64,000 nt of DNA from Epiperipatus broadwayi (taxonomy: Eukaryota > Onychophora > Udeonychophora > Euonychophora > Peripatidae): positions 5,822,794 to 5,886,793 of the forward strand of contig JAQFVV010000072.1 in NCBI GenBank assembly GCA_028023455.1, given 5' to 3'. Shown here one piece after another: positions 1 through 12,280 of this stretch (position 1 is its first letter; every line of letters begins with the position of its first letter). The position numbers and the translations under genes were made by a program. Under the pieces are notes generated by a model. That model did not search any database. It saw only the letters and a list, made by a program, of their open reading frames with translations, and was not told the DNA's origin.

Positions 1-104
1 TTGTTTCCTATTGCACTTTACACATTGTCCTTATTAATATTATGTTGTCTGTTTTGACTAGTAGCAGTCTTTATCTGAGCTATGCTACATAAATTTTATT
101 GCAT

Positions 105-262
105 TATTTTTTGTATACATAAAATCTTATTCTTACAGATATTTTAAAGTACATTTATTAAAAGGAGGTTGTCTTGACAACATATTGAGATTGTTGATTG
201 CTATTGATATTGGGGTTGTCTAAGTGTTGACTGATTTTAATGATTATGTATGTGTATTGTAA
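105..262 (+). repeat. Unassigned interspersed repeat, partner of the copy at 63.64 kb
   Basis: The stretch from about 150 to 245 (AAAAGGAGGTTGTCTTGACA and the bases after it) reappears as its reverse complement at about 63650-63735 with only scattered mismatches. Similarity continues weakly into flanking sequence that contains TTGTATACAT. Two inverted copies about 63 kb apart in non-coding DNA suggest a dispersed repeat of unknown class. No coding potential or terminal repeat was seen. Confidence 0.6.
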
Positions 263-1185
263 TCATATGGGTTTCATGGCATACTATAACATAGTGTGTG
301 TACACAAATATATATAAAATTAAAAGGAAAAATAGCAATAAACAGTCAGAATTAGCAATAAACAGTCAATTTTTTTTGCAGATATTTTCTACATTTCACT
401 GTAATAATAGTAAGGGGTTTTGAATTTTAAATAAAAATTTTATTATGAAATAAACATTTAAAAAGGTCTAAGTAATATTTTTATTGAATTCTGATTTTGA
501 AATTAAAAGAAGCATGTTTGATGTTAAAATAGATCTATTGATAATTGTAAAAATCCTCAATCTATTTTAGAAATACTTTTTTTTTTTTATTAAAACTTGT
601 ACAACATTTTTGGTAAAATATTATTTATTTTAAGAATCTTTTTTAAAAGTAAATTTCAAAGTTGCTTTTAAAAGGATTAAAGTAAATTGAAAAGATAGGA
701 AAAATATTTTTGAGTTGATGCATTTTTTCACCCACCCTAGTTATAAAAAGGGTTGATAAAAAGATTAGAAAGTAGTTGGTTTTCAGAGTTGTACAGAATA
801 ACAATGAAAAAATAATTGAAAACAAGACAGTGGATCTAGCAGCTGCTACTAGTTCACTTGAGTTTTGTTTTACATTGAAGCAAGATCCAATGTTCTACAT
901 TCATTAGCCTGCACTAATGTGGATAAAACAGCTAGTTTGCCAGAAGTCTATCCAATCCTAGACAAGGGAAATCACTGCAGACCAAGTTACCTGGACTATA
1001 CCTGTCTCAATGATGACACCCAAAGATTCCATCAGCTTGCTGAAAAATTCGTTATACAGATGCTGCTTTGTCTATATGCATAGAATCATAGATAAATGTA
1101 TTGCATCATATTTATATAAAATGCAGCTGGTAAGTTATTTCAAATAATCCCTTTAAAATGACATTTTAAAAGCAATAGATGGTAG
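263..1185. other. AT-rich stretch, no recognised gene
   Basis: This is AT-rich sequence with homopolymer runs. A short open frame at 865-1083 on the plus strand (72 codons) lies in a less AT-rich patch at 830-1085. It matches no family I know and has no visible splice or translation signals, so it is not called as a gene. Confidence 0.5.
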
Positions 1186-1189
1186 TCAG

Positions 1190-2223
1190 CTCTTATCATA
1201 TTGAAACTACTCGAGGGTGTAATTTCTATGTGAATGCACAGAAATATGTCATTTTAGTTGCCACACCACTATATAACATTATATCTCAATGCTTAAGCAT
1301 AAAAATAGTCTGTTTCTTGTCTGTGGCACCTATTTCTATGCTACAGCACAGAAATAAAAAATTTTCTGCTGCAGCAGCCTCCACTGCTTACAGTGAACTT
1401 GGTGTTACAGTTTATACAAACAACCCATTTTAAATGTTGCTATGGTATTTTGTGAGGGTATCTGTAATTGAGTCTGTCAAGTGTTCAAATTTGCATGCCC
1501 AAATCATTATTTTCCAAATCCAATAAGGTAGTATGAGGTAATAAAAATTGTGGAAACTTTGCCCCCCCCTTCTCTAGTCAAGGGTGACACTTTAATCAAT
1601 TGTCAATGGAGAGATGTAAGCATGATTTTTATCAAACCATGCTAAAATTCATGTTTGCATGAGAAAAATCATGAGACCAATAAAATAGCTGAAGTTAGTT
1701 AACACTTTTAAAGTTTGGAATTTACCATGTACAGCACATGATGCAATCGAACTCTTACAGCATTGTGGAGTACTGTGAGCAGTGAAGTATTCAGGTGGCC
1801 AAGAGATGCAAATTTATCATTGCGGAAGCTACCATTTCAAATATAAGGCAAGTTCTTGCAGGCATCACTATTTGATTCACCAAGGGACCTGGTTTGAGGG
1901 CTCACAGCTTGATTTTGTGAAGGCCATACATCTCCCATGATGTTGTTTTGGAGAAATTTTTTTTTTACATGTTAAAATTATAAATTTTATTTGTGTGGCC
2001 ATGTTGTTGTTTTGAAGAAATTATTTGTTTTTATTGTTTTTAAAATAACAAATTTTATTTTAGAAAAATAAAAATTTAAAAAAAAAAAAGTTTTATCCAG
2101 TTTATTTTATTTTTTTTAGATAAATTTCATTAGTTATGAAAAAAAGAACAATGCCTGGTAACATTATAATTCTGTTTGTTTACATAGAAATTACACCCTC
2201 AAGCGGTTTCAACATGCTAAGAG
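1190..2223 (-). mobile_element. Degenerate Tc1/mariner-like element with about 45-bp terminal inverted repeats
   Basis: The sequence starting CTCTTATCATATTGAAAC near 1190 is matched in inverted orientation at 2178-2223, including the shared core GAGGGTGTAATTTCTATGT. The ends enclose about 1 kb. The interior on the minus strand holds a weak resemblance to the C-terminal third of Tc1/mariner transposases (see the pseudogene entry). A length of about 1.03 kb is slightly short for a mariner (usually about 1.3 kb), which fits internal loss. The exact target duplication is unclear. Superfamily assignment is an inference; the inverted termini are seen directly. Confidence 0.5.
1700..1945 (-). pseudogene. 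Possible remnant of a Tc1/mariner transposase C-terminus
   Basis: Minus-strand translation, allowing frame changes, gives a VWPSQ-like segment near 1918-1940 followed by ACKNLP near 1838-1863. In Tc1/mariner transposases a WP-S-DLNP-type motif is followed by a similar segment before the C-terminal helices. The expected DLNP acidic residue is not preserved, and stop codons and frameshifts interrupt the frame. The call depends on its position inside an element with inverted termini and could be wrong. Confidence 0.3.
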
Positions 2224-2560
2224 TAAATAACCCTTAAATATATAGAGAATGATATTATTTTAAATTGTTCATTTAAAAAAAGACATTTAAAATATATATT
2301 TTAGAAGGTAAAACAATGATTGATTCATAGACAATTCTATTATGAAAAAGAAAATCTAAAAAAAAGTCTTTTAGATTAGAAAAAACAAAAATCTGCTGGA
2401 GTATTATTAAAGATGTTTATATTTAATTAAGAGTAACTTGTTAAAAAAAGAACTTTTATGAGGTATTGATATTTTATTTAAAAAAAAAACTTATGAAAAA
2501 ATTTAATAACTGATTCATATTACTTTTTTATATATACACACACATATAAAAAGATTTATA
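2224..2560. other. AT-rich stretch, nothing recognised
   Basis: Low-complexity A/T sequence including a short CA/TA run near 2530-2550. No coding signal. No reverse transcriptase remnant was found upstream of the GIY-YIG fragment that follows. Confidence 0.5.
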
Positions 2561-2578
2561 AGAAAGATTTATAAAGGT

Positions 2579-3007
2579 ATGTGTGATAATGCATTTTACA
2601 TACCTCCTACATTAAACAAATTAATAAATAATTCTAAAGATAAAACTTCATTTATAAATAAAAATTGTATCATTTATAAATGGATATATAGGTGTGGTAG
2701 TGGATATATAGGTGAATCGAGATGTACATTGGAAAAAAGAACTAAAGAGCACTTGCTGTTGTTAAAAAGAGTTCAGAAATTGAATCAAAATTGCAAAGTA
2801 GATAATAATGTTTCAGCATCTATTTTTCACAACCATAATAATTCATGTATTTATGGTTTTAACTTCAATTTCATTGAAATTGAAAAAAATAAAATAAAAA
2901 TAAAAGAAGCTATGCTAATATACAAATACAAACATGACTTAATTAACAGGCAGGAGCAAATGTTAAGATCACAGAATTGTGGGAAGGTTAGTCTTTCAAA
3001 GTGTTAG
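2579..3007 (+). pseudogene. Penelope-like element fragment: GIY-YIG endonuclease domain
   Basis: This 142-codon open frame contains a GIY-YIG nuclease signature. IYKWIYRCGSGYIGES spans residues about 32-47, with the YIG triad at 43-45, and LEKRTKEH follows at 51-58. KIKEA (Glu 110) and a downstream Asn 123 sit where the family places its metal-binding glutamate and a conserved asparagine. This YIGE..R..EH form, with a cysteine pair before the YIG, is typical of the endonuclease at the C-terminus of Penelope-like retroelements. The usual upstream reverse transcriptase is absent, so this looks like the 3' remnant of a 5'-truncated insertion. The first GIY motif is degenerate (IIY). The frame is uninterrupted. 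A free-standing GIY-YIG gene is possible but less likely given the context. Confidence 0.7.
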
Positions 3008-3090
3008 TTGACAAGACTACGAGGATACTTGAAAGCACTACTAAGTGGATAAAATTTTTAAAATATATCTGATTACTGTATTTATAAATA

Positions 3091-3983
3091 CACCTGGGTC
3101 TTATTTTATGTGGTAAATAGGTTCCTCAGAAAATGCACACAAAAGAAATCGCACAAAAATAAAAGTAACTTACCTTGAAAAATGGGGGGATAGGTTCTGT
3201 AATTTTCAGAAATCGGCATAAAAGCAAAACAAAGAAAAATTACTTTAAAATTCACATTAAAAAAATAAGGAAATAAAGTATGACTAATAAAAAATTTCAA
3301 ATACTTGAAAAAAATTAATACAAGACAAACTTTTTTACTTTTTTTATTTACAGTATTTAATTTTACATTTTTTATACATATTTTATCTTTACCACTATAT
3401 GACAATATGCATTCATTTGTGAACTAGTAAGAAATCAGATTCATGATGTGATGTACAACTAGCGCCACTTTCAGTCTTGTGCTGTGTTAATGGTTTTCTG
3501 TTTCTATATTTAAAAAAATGAAATTGCAATCAAAACAAAAAAATTATACATTATCATTAGAAAGATTATTTTCAGTTTATAAAATCAATAAAATCTTTAT
3601 TATTTATTTTAAAAATCTAAAAAAATATTTATTTCTGTTATATCTAACAAATTACGTTTTAAAAGTTTAAAATTTTTAAATATTTATTGCGATATTTTTA
3701 TATGTAGTATGAATCTATTATTATTATTTACTCATTAGTATAAGTAGGTTATTTACATAAAAGCTAAGATTCTAAATACAGCTTCAGGACATATTCACAT
3801 TAGCTACTAATATAACATTATATTTTTGAAAAAAAAAGTATTTCAAGTCAAAATAAGTTATTAATAATTTAAATTTCTTGATATCTAATAAATATAGTGA
3901 AATATGAAACATATCAAGAAGAAACATGAATGCATAACTTCAAAATCACATTAAAATAATTCACATAAAACGAGACCCAGCTG
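3091..3983. mobile_element. Pogo/Tigger-like non-autonomous DNA transposon, 893 bp, TA target
   Basis: The left end CACCTGGGTCTTATTTTATG is matched in inverted orientation by CAGCTGGGTCTCGTTTTATG at the right end, with about 20 of the first 23 bases shared. Both ends are directly flanked by TA (3089-3090 and 3984-3985), the target duplication expected of Tc1/mariner-superfamily elements. The right terminus, CAG followed by TCGTTTTAT, resembles Tigger/pogo termini as I remember them. No transposase is recognisable in the AT-rich interior, so it is called a MITE-like deletion derivative. The open frame at 3106-3405 on the minus strand is AT-rich and not protein-like. Confidence 0.65.
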
Positions 3984-3995
3984 TATTCAATTATA

Positions 3996-5655
3996 TAATT
4001 ACATATATTGCTTTAAAGAAATAGACATTGAATTATAATATTATTACATATGCACACATGTGTGAATATTATATATATTCAATGGGGAATTGATTCTGAA
4101 AATATATTTTGAATAATTTTACTATTTTGATAAAATATGGTATAAACATCAGCATGCACATACATTTCTATGCACACATGCATATATGTTAATTAGTCAT
4201 TAATTACATATGTTATTTATAGATTTATAAATTCAAATATGTTAATAAATTATTATATCCATCTCTATCCAATGATGTATATGTGTTTTATGTAAACCTT
4301 GTATGAAACATTTGTATCATCAAAATGTGTTAACTTAAAATTAATTTTATTTTCATATGATGATTCAAATATATCCAAAAATTATACTTTGTCTGTGTGT
4401 GAATATATGTCTTTTATATTAGAACATATATGTAAATCACAATGTAATAACTTGAATTTTGTTTTTATATTAATCAAAATCAGAAGGCTTATATGTTTAT
4501 TGCCATATTCTACAGACTTAATTTCATTTTTTTATTGTTATTAATAAACTTATGTTCATTGTTAAAATTATTCCAGTAAACTTAATTCTAGTTTTAGAAT
4601 ATTATGTTGCATCACCTCTTGATCACAGTAACAGTTATAGAGCTTGTGTTTGCTGAACTAGATCCATGCATGGTTTGTCTATTATATGAAAGGGGTTTGT
4701 AGTGTATGGGCATCCAGTTGATGATCATCCTGGCATGGTGCAAAGAGAGTATTCTTTAAAGTCCATGCACTACATTTTATTTAGCTTAGTCTCTATTAGA
4801 CATTAAGTTTATAGTTGGCCAGTGCATCAATGGTACTAAATGGCCACAGTATTGATGATGATCAGCATGTTTTAATATCCCAGTATTATTGCTTTGATTG
4901 CTATATATTCTGATGGATTAGAACTTAAGTTTATACATCCAAATTGTTTAAATAATTAACCCCAAGCTGGCAAGAACCAAATGGTTAGCCTACTCTACCA
5001 TAGACCCATTTCAAATCTAGTCACAAATGTTGATTTATTTTATTGTTGATCATCCATGATGATGAATGAGTAGTACTTATACTTGTTTTTAATGCTGGTG
5101 AACTTATAGTTAATTATGCTTATACTTAAGATAGTAAGCTGTGCTGATCTCTCATTCTTTTATATTGATTTATAGTCAATCATTTTATATTCATTACTTA
5201 TCATCATTTATATATACTATTACTTATATATTAAATGCTATGTTAAATTTTTATGTTGACTTTCAATGGAAGATTTTTTTTTCATCCACACCGAATTTCC
5301 ATCCCATCATAATATACACACACACATGAGAATATCTATATACAATTGTCTTTATTTTTATCATTTATTTTTTATCTGCCTCATTTTTTAATTTACTGTG
5401 CCAACTTAAAAATGGAAATCTTAATGGTCATATTTTTTTGTGTGTGTGTTAATTTTTTATATCATTGGTTTAATAAAATTTGAGATATTTTAGATTATTT
5501 TTGAACAAGGTGTTCTGTTTACCAAATTGAGAATTGAAAGAAAAAAGTAAATAGCTTTTCAAGTGCCCTAAATTTTAAAGTCCTGGTAAACAATTTTTTT
5601 GGAAAAGTATGTATTTATATGATGTCTATTATGTTAAAATTTCAATTTTAACATT
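3996..5655. other. AT-rich stretch without recognised gene
   Basis: Mostly A/T sequence. A moderately complex segment at about 4610-5000 has no recognisable motif or partner copy. A short CA run lies near 5320 and a GT run near 5440. Small open frames here (4299-4544, 5141-5329) read as AT-driven chance frames. Confidence 0.45.
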
Positions 5656-5659
5656 ACAA

Positions 5660-6150
5660 AAAAAAAATCAAGTCAGATGTCACATGACTTAATTTAATAA
5701 GCTTGTATTTACAAATGTTATATATAGAGCTCGTAAAACAAGCTCTTAACAAGCTTTGTAGAATACCCCCAACCTGACCAGTTTTTGTTACTGGCATCCT
5801 CAGTGAGGCACTAGGATATTCAATCATTAGATTAAAAATGCCTAGTACAAGCCCAGCACTTTATCTAATGTATAACTATTATGTAGAAAATTGAAATTTT
5901 AGTTCAGTCCCATATGGCTATTTAAGTTAGATAGCTGGATTGGAAGACATATAAATGTCTGAAAATTTTAGATTTTCTACTTAATAGTTATACATTAGAT
6001 AAAGTGCCATGCTTGTCCTGGTATTTTTAAACTAATGATTGAATATGCTGGCACCTCACTGACGATGTCAGTAGCAGAAACCGGTCTGAGATTGGAAATA
6101 TTCTACAAAGCTAGTCAAGAGCTTGTTTTGTAAGCTCTATATATAACTTT
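5660..6150. mobile_element. Foldback element, family B (hairpin about 430 bp)
   Basis: From about 5718 to 6148 the sequence folds back on itself. The left arm starts TTATATATAGAGCTCGTAAA and the right arm ends with its near complement at 6125-6147. The arms run inward for about 170 bp with moderate divergence. The left outer flank (5666-5700) contains AAGTCAGATGTCACATGACT, which is shared with the family B copies at 43.2 and 52.1 kb and, inverted, at 56.2 kb, so the element includes this flank. There is no open frame. It is probably a non-autonomous DNA transposon. Confidence 0.7.
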
Positions 6151-6820
6151 AACATTATAATTAATTATCTTTGAACAAAAATAAAATTCATTGCATTTCA
6201 AAAAAAAAAATGGAATTTAGTATAAATTTTAATACCACAAATTATTATGAGAATAATACTAATAATAAAAAAAAACTATGAATATAAATGTGAAATAAAT
6301 AATTAAAATAACATATGGAATAAATACTCACATCACAACATATGGAAAATCAATAATTTATTTCTAAGATTTAAATATACTGTTTGTTGGAAATTTTGAT
6401 CAGCTAATTATATTGGTTCGTTTCCTATTTTGAGTTTCATCAAGTGTTTTTGTAGAATTTATACTGGGCCAATTGAGGATTTTTTTAAATAAAAAATAAA
6501 AGGATTACTTTCAAGATACTAATTATCAAAATAATAAACATATTATACATGTTGGTCTGCTCTATATTAAGTTTGATATAAAAAATAGATTAAAGTACTT
6601 TGAATAAGATACAAATAAATTTGAAGAGATGTTAATTCCAATCATCATGCATAAAGCATTTTACTATTGTTACCATAATGCATGAAATAATGATAAATCG
6701 CTATGCAATATACATATATTTTAAAAATAACTTTATTAATCACCTGGGGCACTATTAACAATCTATACAAACACTACAGCTTCTTAGATTATATTAATAC
6801 TATAGTAATAGTTTGATATT
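6151..6820. other. AT-rich stretch, nothing recognised
   Basis: Low-complexity sequence between two repeats. No open frame, terminal repeat or RNA-like signal was seen. Confidence 0.45.
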
Positions 6821-6822
6821 GT

Positions 6823-8870
6823 AACAGTCAGAAACGTGTGATTCGTTAACATAGTGCAGAATTCGACCACCACACAGAACTGCAGCACCATCTAGATCGT
6901 GAAGCTACCCATAGTACTGAGTTCGAACATAGTTTATCGGTTCCACAATACAATCTACAAAACAATGCAGCTGATGCTACATTAGTAAATACTTCTTTAG
7001 GCACGGTGATCAGGGAGATGCAAGAGAATCAAGAATTTTATTTCGAGTTAGCCAATAATAACATTAATATTAAACATTTATATTTACTGAATCGAGGAAA
7101 TATTATATAAAATGGGTATTGAATAAATAAAGGTGTAATGGCAGACGTATAGTTTGAAATTATTTATTTAAAACATTTATAATAAATCATTTAACTAATA
7201 ATATTTGGTAAGATTTAAAATTTCAGTAGCGGAATTTTCCGATACTGTTATATATTAAAGAAATACATTTATTTATTTAGAAATATTTGATACGAAATCA
7301 TTTAACCAATAATACTTTATATTTAAGATCTCAGTAACGGTATTTTCCGATACTGTTATGTTTACAAAGAGATACATTATTTATTTAGCTGATGTAATCT
7401 AGCTGCCTAAAATTCTCGAGCAAGTATTTCAAGAGCATGCCTTCAGGGATTTATTACTTTGCAATGCAAGAGTCTAAAGTAGGATTAATCGTAGTGGTGG
7501 ACATATATTTATTTAATTAAAGATATTTACTAATTACTATGGACAAACATTTATTTGAGAGTGAGTTATGTCACTAATGCAGAGATGGAGTTATACATTG
7601 AATAATAAAGTTAATATGAAGAAACACGTACGTCTAGAAAGGCGATATAAGGGTGGCGGTATATTGAAACTGCGAAGCCGTGGATAAGTTTAGAACAACA
7701 GGCTGGCATTTGCCATAGGCCCAAAGAGATAAGGTGTCACATAAGCATAACCAGGGGCAATTGGTTCCTGCCATGATTTCTTTTTGGCTGCATGATGTTT
7801 GTCAAGCTCTACGGGAGCATTTATTATGCCCGCTTGTATAGGACGACTGGAATTAATTTAAATCCTATAGAATCTGGAGTATCCAAGGCTTATAATAGGT
7901 CATCATGTCTCTAAAACATAACACATGTATAATATACAGACTATTCTGCTAAGATTTAATATATTTTATAACTTGGCCCTACAACATCAACATTTAATAA
8001 AGAACGTCATTGACTCTCAAAGAAATGCAATTTACGGAATTATTACTTAAAATTTAATAAAATATAAAAACAATAGGTAAGCTAGGTGAGTATTAATGAC
8101 TAATGTGTCAGCCATTTGTTAAGTAGTAGACCCCTGCATTACAACAGATGAAGCATTGAATACGTGTTGATTTATATGAAAATATTAAGTAATTTATGGA
8201 AGTAAATATTAATGAAGATTTGACACACATTCAGGGCTTCAATCAATCCTAGATTTATACTAAGAAAATTATGAGCATGCTATAATTAGATAATAAAATG
8301 TAAATTTTAGAAATATGTACCCAAGAAAGAGAGAATTAGGCAAGCTAGATTATTAAAGAAATTTACAGAGGGAATTAATATTTAAATTCAGTTTTACAAA
8401 TTATAGTTTTACAAGTTTACAAGTTATATAGAGAATGAGCTATAGCGTGATTATTAATTTAGAGTACTCTAGAGATTGAGTCATACAGGTACCTGTTTAT
8501 ACGAAGTTTTCAAATTCAGCAGTCAGTAGCAAATTGTTTCTGATATCAGAAGTAGCAGTTCTTTCCAGCATTTAGGTGATTCATTTATTTAATGGCAGCA
8601 GCAGCCTTCTGATTGTTTGGGGCAGCAGATCTTTTTGGTTGATTTTGTGGAGGGCACATGTGTAGGTTCACAACATATGATTGACCATCTCCGGGGAGAA
8701 TAGTCTTTGATGCTTTCTACTCGAACATACTGGGGTAGGTGAATTAATTTATATATCTGGAGACTCTCAACTGATCGAGAGCACAGCTAAAGTTTTACTG
8801 AAAGTTCTTAGAAAGTTCAAAATGGCCTCCCTTCTTGATCTTATCTTTTAACTTTTGTTATATTTTATTT
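6823..8870 (+). mobile_element. LTR-like repeat, family TGTAAC, copy 1 (about 2 kb)
   Basis: The copy begins TGTAACAGTCAGA, as does the copy at 21074 (TGTAACGGTCAGA). The two are collinear for about 2 kb. Both have a GCxCCAYCTA-type block near +70 to +140, a TATATAAAA-like box about 270 bp in (7099 here), a block with ATTGAAAC and GTGTCACAT near +750 to +900, and a GGCAGCAGCA block near +1770. Starting with TGTAAC and having an internal TATA box is typical of LTRs. However, no PBS, polypurine tract or pol gene flanks it, so it may be a solo LTR or a non-coding derivative. The right boundary is approximate. A weaker third copy lies at 40.3 kb. Confidence 0.5.
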
Positions 8871-9980
8871 TTGGATTCAATCATTTGCCCCGAGGGTAAT
8901 CAATACATTCTTATATGTTTAATTGATATAGAAAGCTGCTTTTCTATTGTTCGATTTTATTTTTACATTTACATTTTTGTAATTAGATTTTAGGAAATTT
9001 TTCTTTTTAATTAATCTATTATCTCTCACTGACTGTTACTTTTAAAATTTCAAATACAAAAGAGAACAAACGATTATTTTTACTTTTAATTAAATATTAC
9101 AATCAGATTTCTAAAATTATTATTAACCCCTAGGGACCTGAATGGCCATTTTGAATGTCAAAAAAAAAATTACAGGACATATAATTTTAAATGAAATTTC
9201 TAATTTATTACAATAAATATAAATATATATATATATACATTTTTAGAAAGTGAAAATATGAAAGAATGTAATAAAGCTGATAAAATAGTCATTACCAAAA
9301 AAAAAAAAAATTAAAAAAGGAGATTTTTTACATTTTTAAACATATTTATTGTTACATTGGTTCACAAATTCTCAATTTTGAAAGGTATAACTTAAAATTA
9401 CAATTTCATAGACAGCTTCATCACATGCGTCTCAAAATGCTGAAAAAAATTATATATAATGTCTTACCTGAGGTAATTTTTCTATGCAAAAATTACAAAA
9501 TCAGTGCGATTGGTAATTTCCATTTTTAGTAGCCGCCTCACATGTTCTACTTTTATAACAGAGTATATGCTAGAAATGTTTGGTTGTCCTTGCATGCAGG
9601 TATCTGTTAGAAATATGTTTGGTTTTTAGTGGGGAAAAAATAACAGAAATAATTTACAAGATGTTGAGGACTTTAGTAAATTATATAGTAATGTATAGTA
9701 TAGTATAATATTATATATTACTTTTATTATATTATACTAGTGAAAAATGGAATGGTGTGTGACCTAAAATGTGTATTCTTTTCAACTAAATAAAATGTAC
9801 TCAAAAAATAAATATCAAACAAAAATTTCTCCAAGATAAAATGAACAAGAAAAATCAATAAATATCAAAATAAACAATTTTATTATGAGCACTGATTATA
9901 TATGTGTATGAGAGATAAAATATGACAGTGGATGGCTGAGGGTATATGAGTGTGGATGTGCATGTTTTTATATTATTCAA
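8871..9980. other. AT-rich stretch, nothing recognised
   Basis: A/T-dominated sequence with poly-A and TA runs (about 9215-9235 and 9290-9312). No coding or terminal-repeat signal. Confidence 0.45.
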
Positions 9981-9984
9981 ATGT

Positions 9985-10140
9985 ATTGTCTAAAATTCTA
10001 TCGTATATATATATATTGTTTTCTATATGTATATATCAAATTTTATTGTATATATATTTTTTTGCATATATATATAATTCTATTGTATATAGATGTATAT
10101 ATATTGTTTTGTATGTGTATATATATAATAAAGAGTTATA
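9985..10140. repeat. TA-rich simple repeat
   Basis: Interrupted TATATA blocks are separated by short variable spacers such as TTGTTTT and AATTCTATTG. Two overlapping plus-strand open frames here consist almost only of Ile, Tyr, Phe and Leu and are artefacts of the repeat. Confidence 0.7.
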
Positions 10141-10388
10141 AACTAGGTGAGAAAAATAATTCAAAAAAACGTTTTTATATTATTTCACCTGTATTATATC
10201 ATATATATATATAAAGTAATAAAAAGTAGGTCATAAAACAAATTGAGGTAAAAGATTCTCAATTTTCAAATGTGCTTTTTATCTAAAAGTTTGTCATTTT
10301 TATAAAAAGAGAGTTCTAGAACTAGGTCAGAAAAATATTAAAATAAACGTTTTTATATTATTTCACCTGTATTATATCATATATATAT
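10130..10388 (+). repeat. Direct duplication of about 80 bp
   Basis: The block at about 10130-10210 (ACTAGGTGAGAAAAATAAT, then CGTTTTTATATTATTTCACC) recurs at about 10308-10388 with few changes. Roughly 95 bp of unrelated A/T sequence separates them. Each copy ends in a TA run. It could be a local duplication or the ends of a small element. Confidence 0.6.
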
Positions 10389-10389
10389 T

Positions 10390-11085
10390 ATTTTTAATGA
10401 TATTTAATTATAGAAAACAATAATTAATAATAAAAAAATAATAATAAAATGAGTACTCACAGAATCCTGTCTAAATGTTAGCATCAGTTTCAAATTTGAA
10501 TCCAATTATGAAGGCATCAAAAGTCATTGTTATTAAAAATAAATCCAATAGTAATCCTTATACATTTTTGATATAATCTTTTTTTTTATTTTTAAACTTT
10601 TAACTGTATTTTTACAAAAAAAATTGTTTCTACTAAGAGGGCTTATAAAAGCCCTTACGTAATTGAACGTAATTATTACACTGTAAAACAAGTTCAATGG
10701 ACCGTGAATCATATTTATGGTCATTAAATCTAAAAAACAAAAGAAAAATAAAAAAATTAAAAATCGTATTTTACAAAAACGTTCATAAAAATCCAAATTT
10801 TATCATAAAAATAAGTTATAGCTCATTTTAACTGTAACAAGATGGCGGATTGAATGATCTGAGAATCGTAAGTGTACTACTTACTGATTCCATGCAAACT
10901 CAGTTGGGCTCGCAGGGGCTCTTTGGGCTCAAGGAGTCTTAAATGAAATTTAAACAAAGCAATAAATAATGAACTTTATAATTTAAAATAAATGATTAAA
11001 ATTATATATTTTTATATACTAAAAAATATACAAATTACATTAATTATTTTTATCTATTGCTTTAAATTTGTTATCAAAACGTGTA
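10390..11085. other. AT-rich stretch, nothing recognised
   Basis: Contains a short palindrome around 10639-10658 (AGGGCTTATAAAAGCCCT) and otherwise unremarkable A/T sequence. The open frame at 10533-10796 on the minus strand is low-complexity. Confidence 0.4.
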
Positions 11086-11089
11086 TGTG

Positions 11090-11260
11090 TTTATGGTGAA
11101 TTTTACATATATTTGTACATTTTTGATATTGCTACACACACAATTTGATACCAAAAAGGTTTAAATTTGGGTAGGATAGAGTGGTGGGTGAGAGACGATA
11201 GAAAAGGTGAAACTTAAGATTCAAATGCGAATCTTACTGTTTCAATATCAATGTGTGAAT
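11090..11260 (+). repeat. Diverged repeat shared with 23.96-24.09 kb
   Basis: A segment ending near 11253 in AATCTTACTGTTTCAATAT is preceded by a purine-rich GAGAGACGATAGAAAAGGTG block. A similar arrangement ends in AATCTTACTGTTTCAGTAT near 24083. Only two diverged copies are seen and the class is unknown. Confidence 0.4.
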
Positions 11261-11261
11261 A

Positions 11262-12280
11262 TTTAAAACTATGAATGCTTACTATAAATTATACTATTTT
11301 ATCATAGCTATGTGCTAATCAAGTCTGCATCAGAGATTTATATTATTTAGAACCTTAATTAATAAATCTAACATTGTAATAAGTAATAAATAGATTAATA
11401 CATCTTAAATTATATGTAAATTAATTTGAAGAGATGTCAAGTTGCCATTATTTAATATAAATCACGTACTGTTATATTTGCATAGATTATCAGCAGTACT
11501 CCAGGCAACTAATAAAGGAAATTATTTCTGAAATGCATGGATACTTCAGGATGATTTGTCAATTTTTTTATGTAGTATGGAAATCTGTAATGAAAAGTCT
11601 ATTACACACAACAAATAGAGATGACATCTTTTCAAATTTATTTATTCTGAGTTTTTATCAGTTAGAATATTAATAATGATTAAATTAATGATGTTAATTA
11701 TATATATAAAACCAGAAACGTGGTACCTAGCCTAATGCATAAATAAAAAAAATGAGAATATCTTGAAACATAATAAGTAATGTAATCAACTACCTATAAA
11801 GTAACTCTAATGGAGGAAAAATTCGTTTTGGAATGATATCGTTCATATACGAACACATACTTAATGATTATATAAAATTTCCCCTCAAGATTTTTTTTTT
11901 TTTGCATAATAAAAGCTAAAAACTAAATAAAGTGTTTTGAAATTACGTTTGCTGTTAATTTAGAATTGTCATACACGAATGAATTTGAAAATATATATAT
12001 ATTTTAAATCCAATTTTCATTAAAAAGATAAAAATATTAAATTATTGCATAATATTTTTAAATATGAGTACAATGCATTAAAAAATTATATCTAAATGTG
12101 CAATTTTCTAAAATGTATTAATTGTTACATGAAACACATTCAAATGAGAGAAAATCCTTATTCATTAGTTATGTAATAACAAAATAATCGAATGCCTATT
12201 GTTCAGGATTTCATAAATTCAAGTGACAGAACTGAGCCACAATTCATAGAATTTGAGCCCAATGTCTTCTATTCTACCCA
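11262..12280. other. AT-rich stretch, nothing recognised
   Basis: A/T-rich sequence without coding or repeat signals that I could match elsewhere in the window. Confidence 0.4.

Noticed and set aside
865-1083. 72-codon open frame with fairly balanced composition
   Set aside because: No recognised domain, no supporting signals and short length; kept only as a note in the surrounding stretch.
9950-10214. Overlapping Tyr/Ile-rich small proteins
   Set aside because: Direct translation of TA simple repeats.
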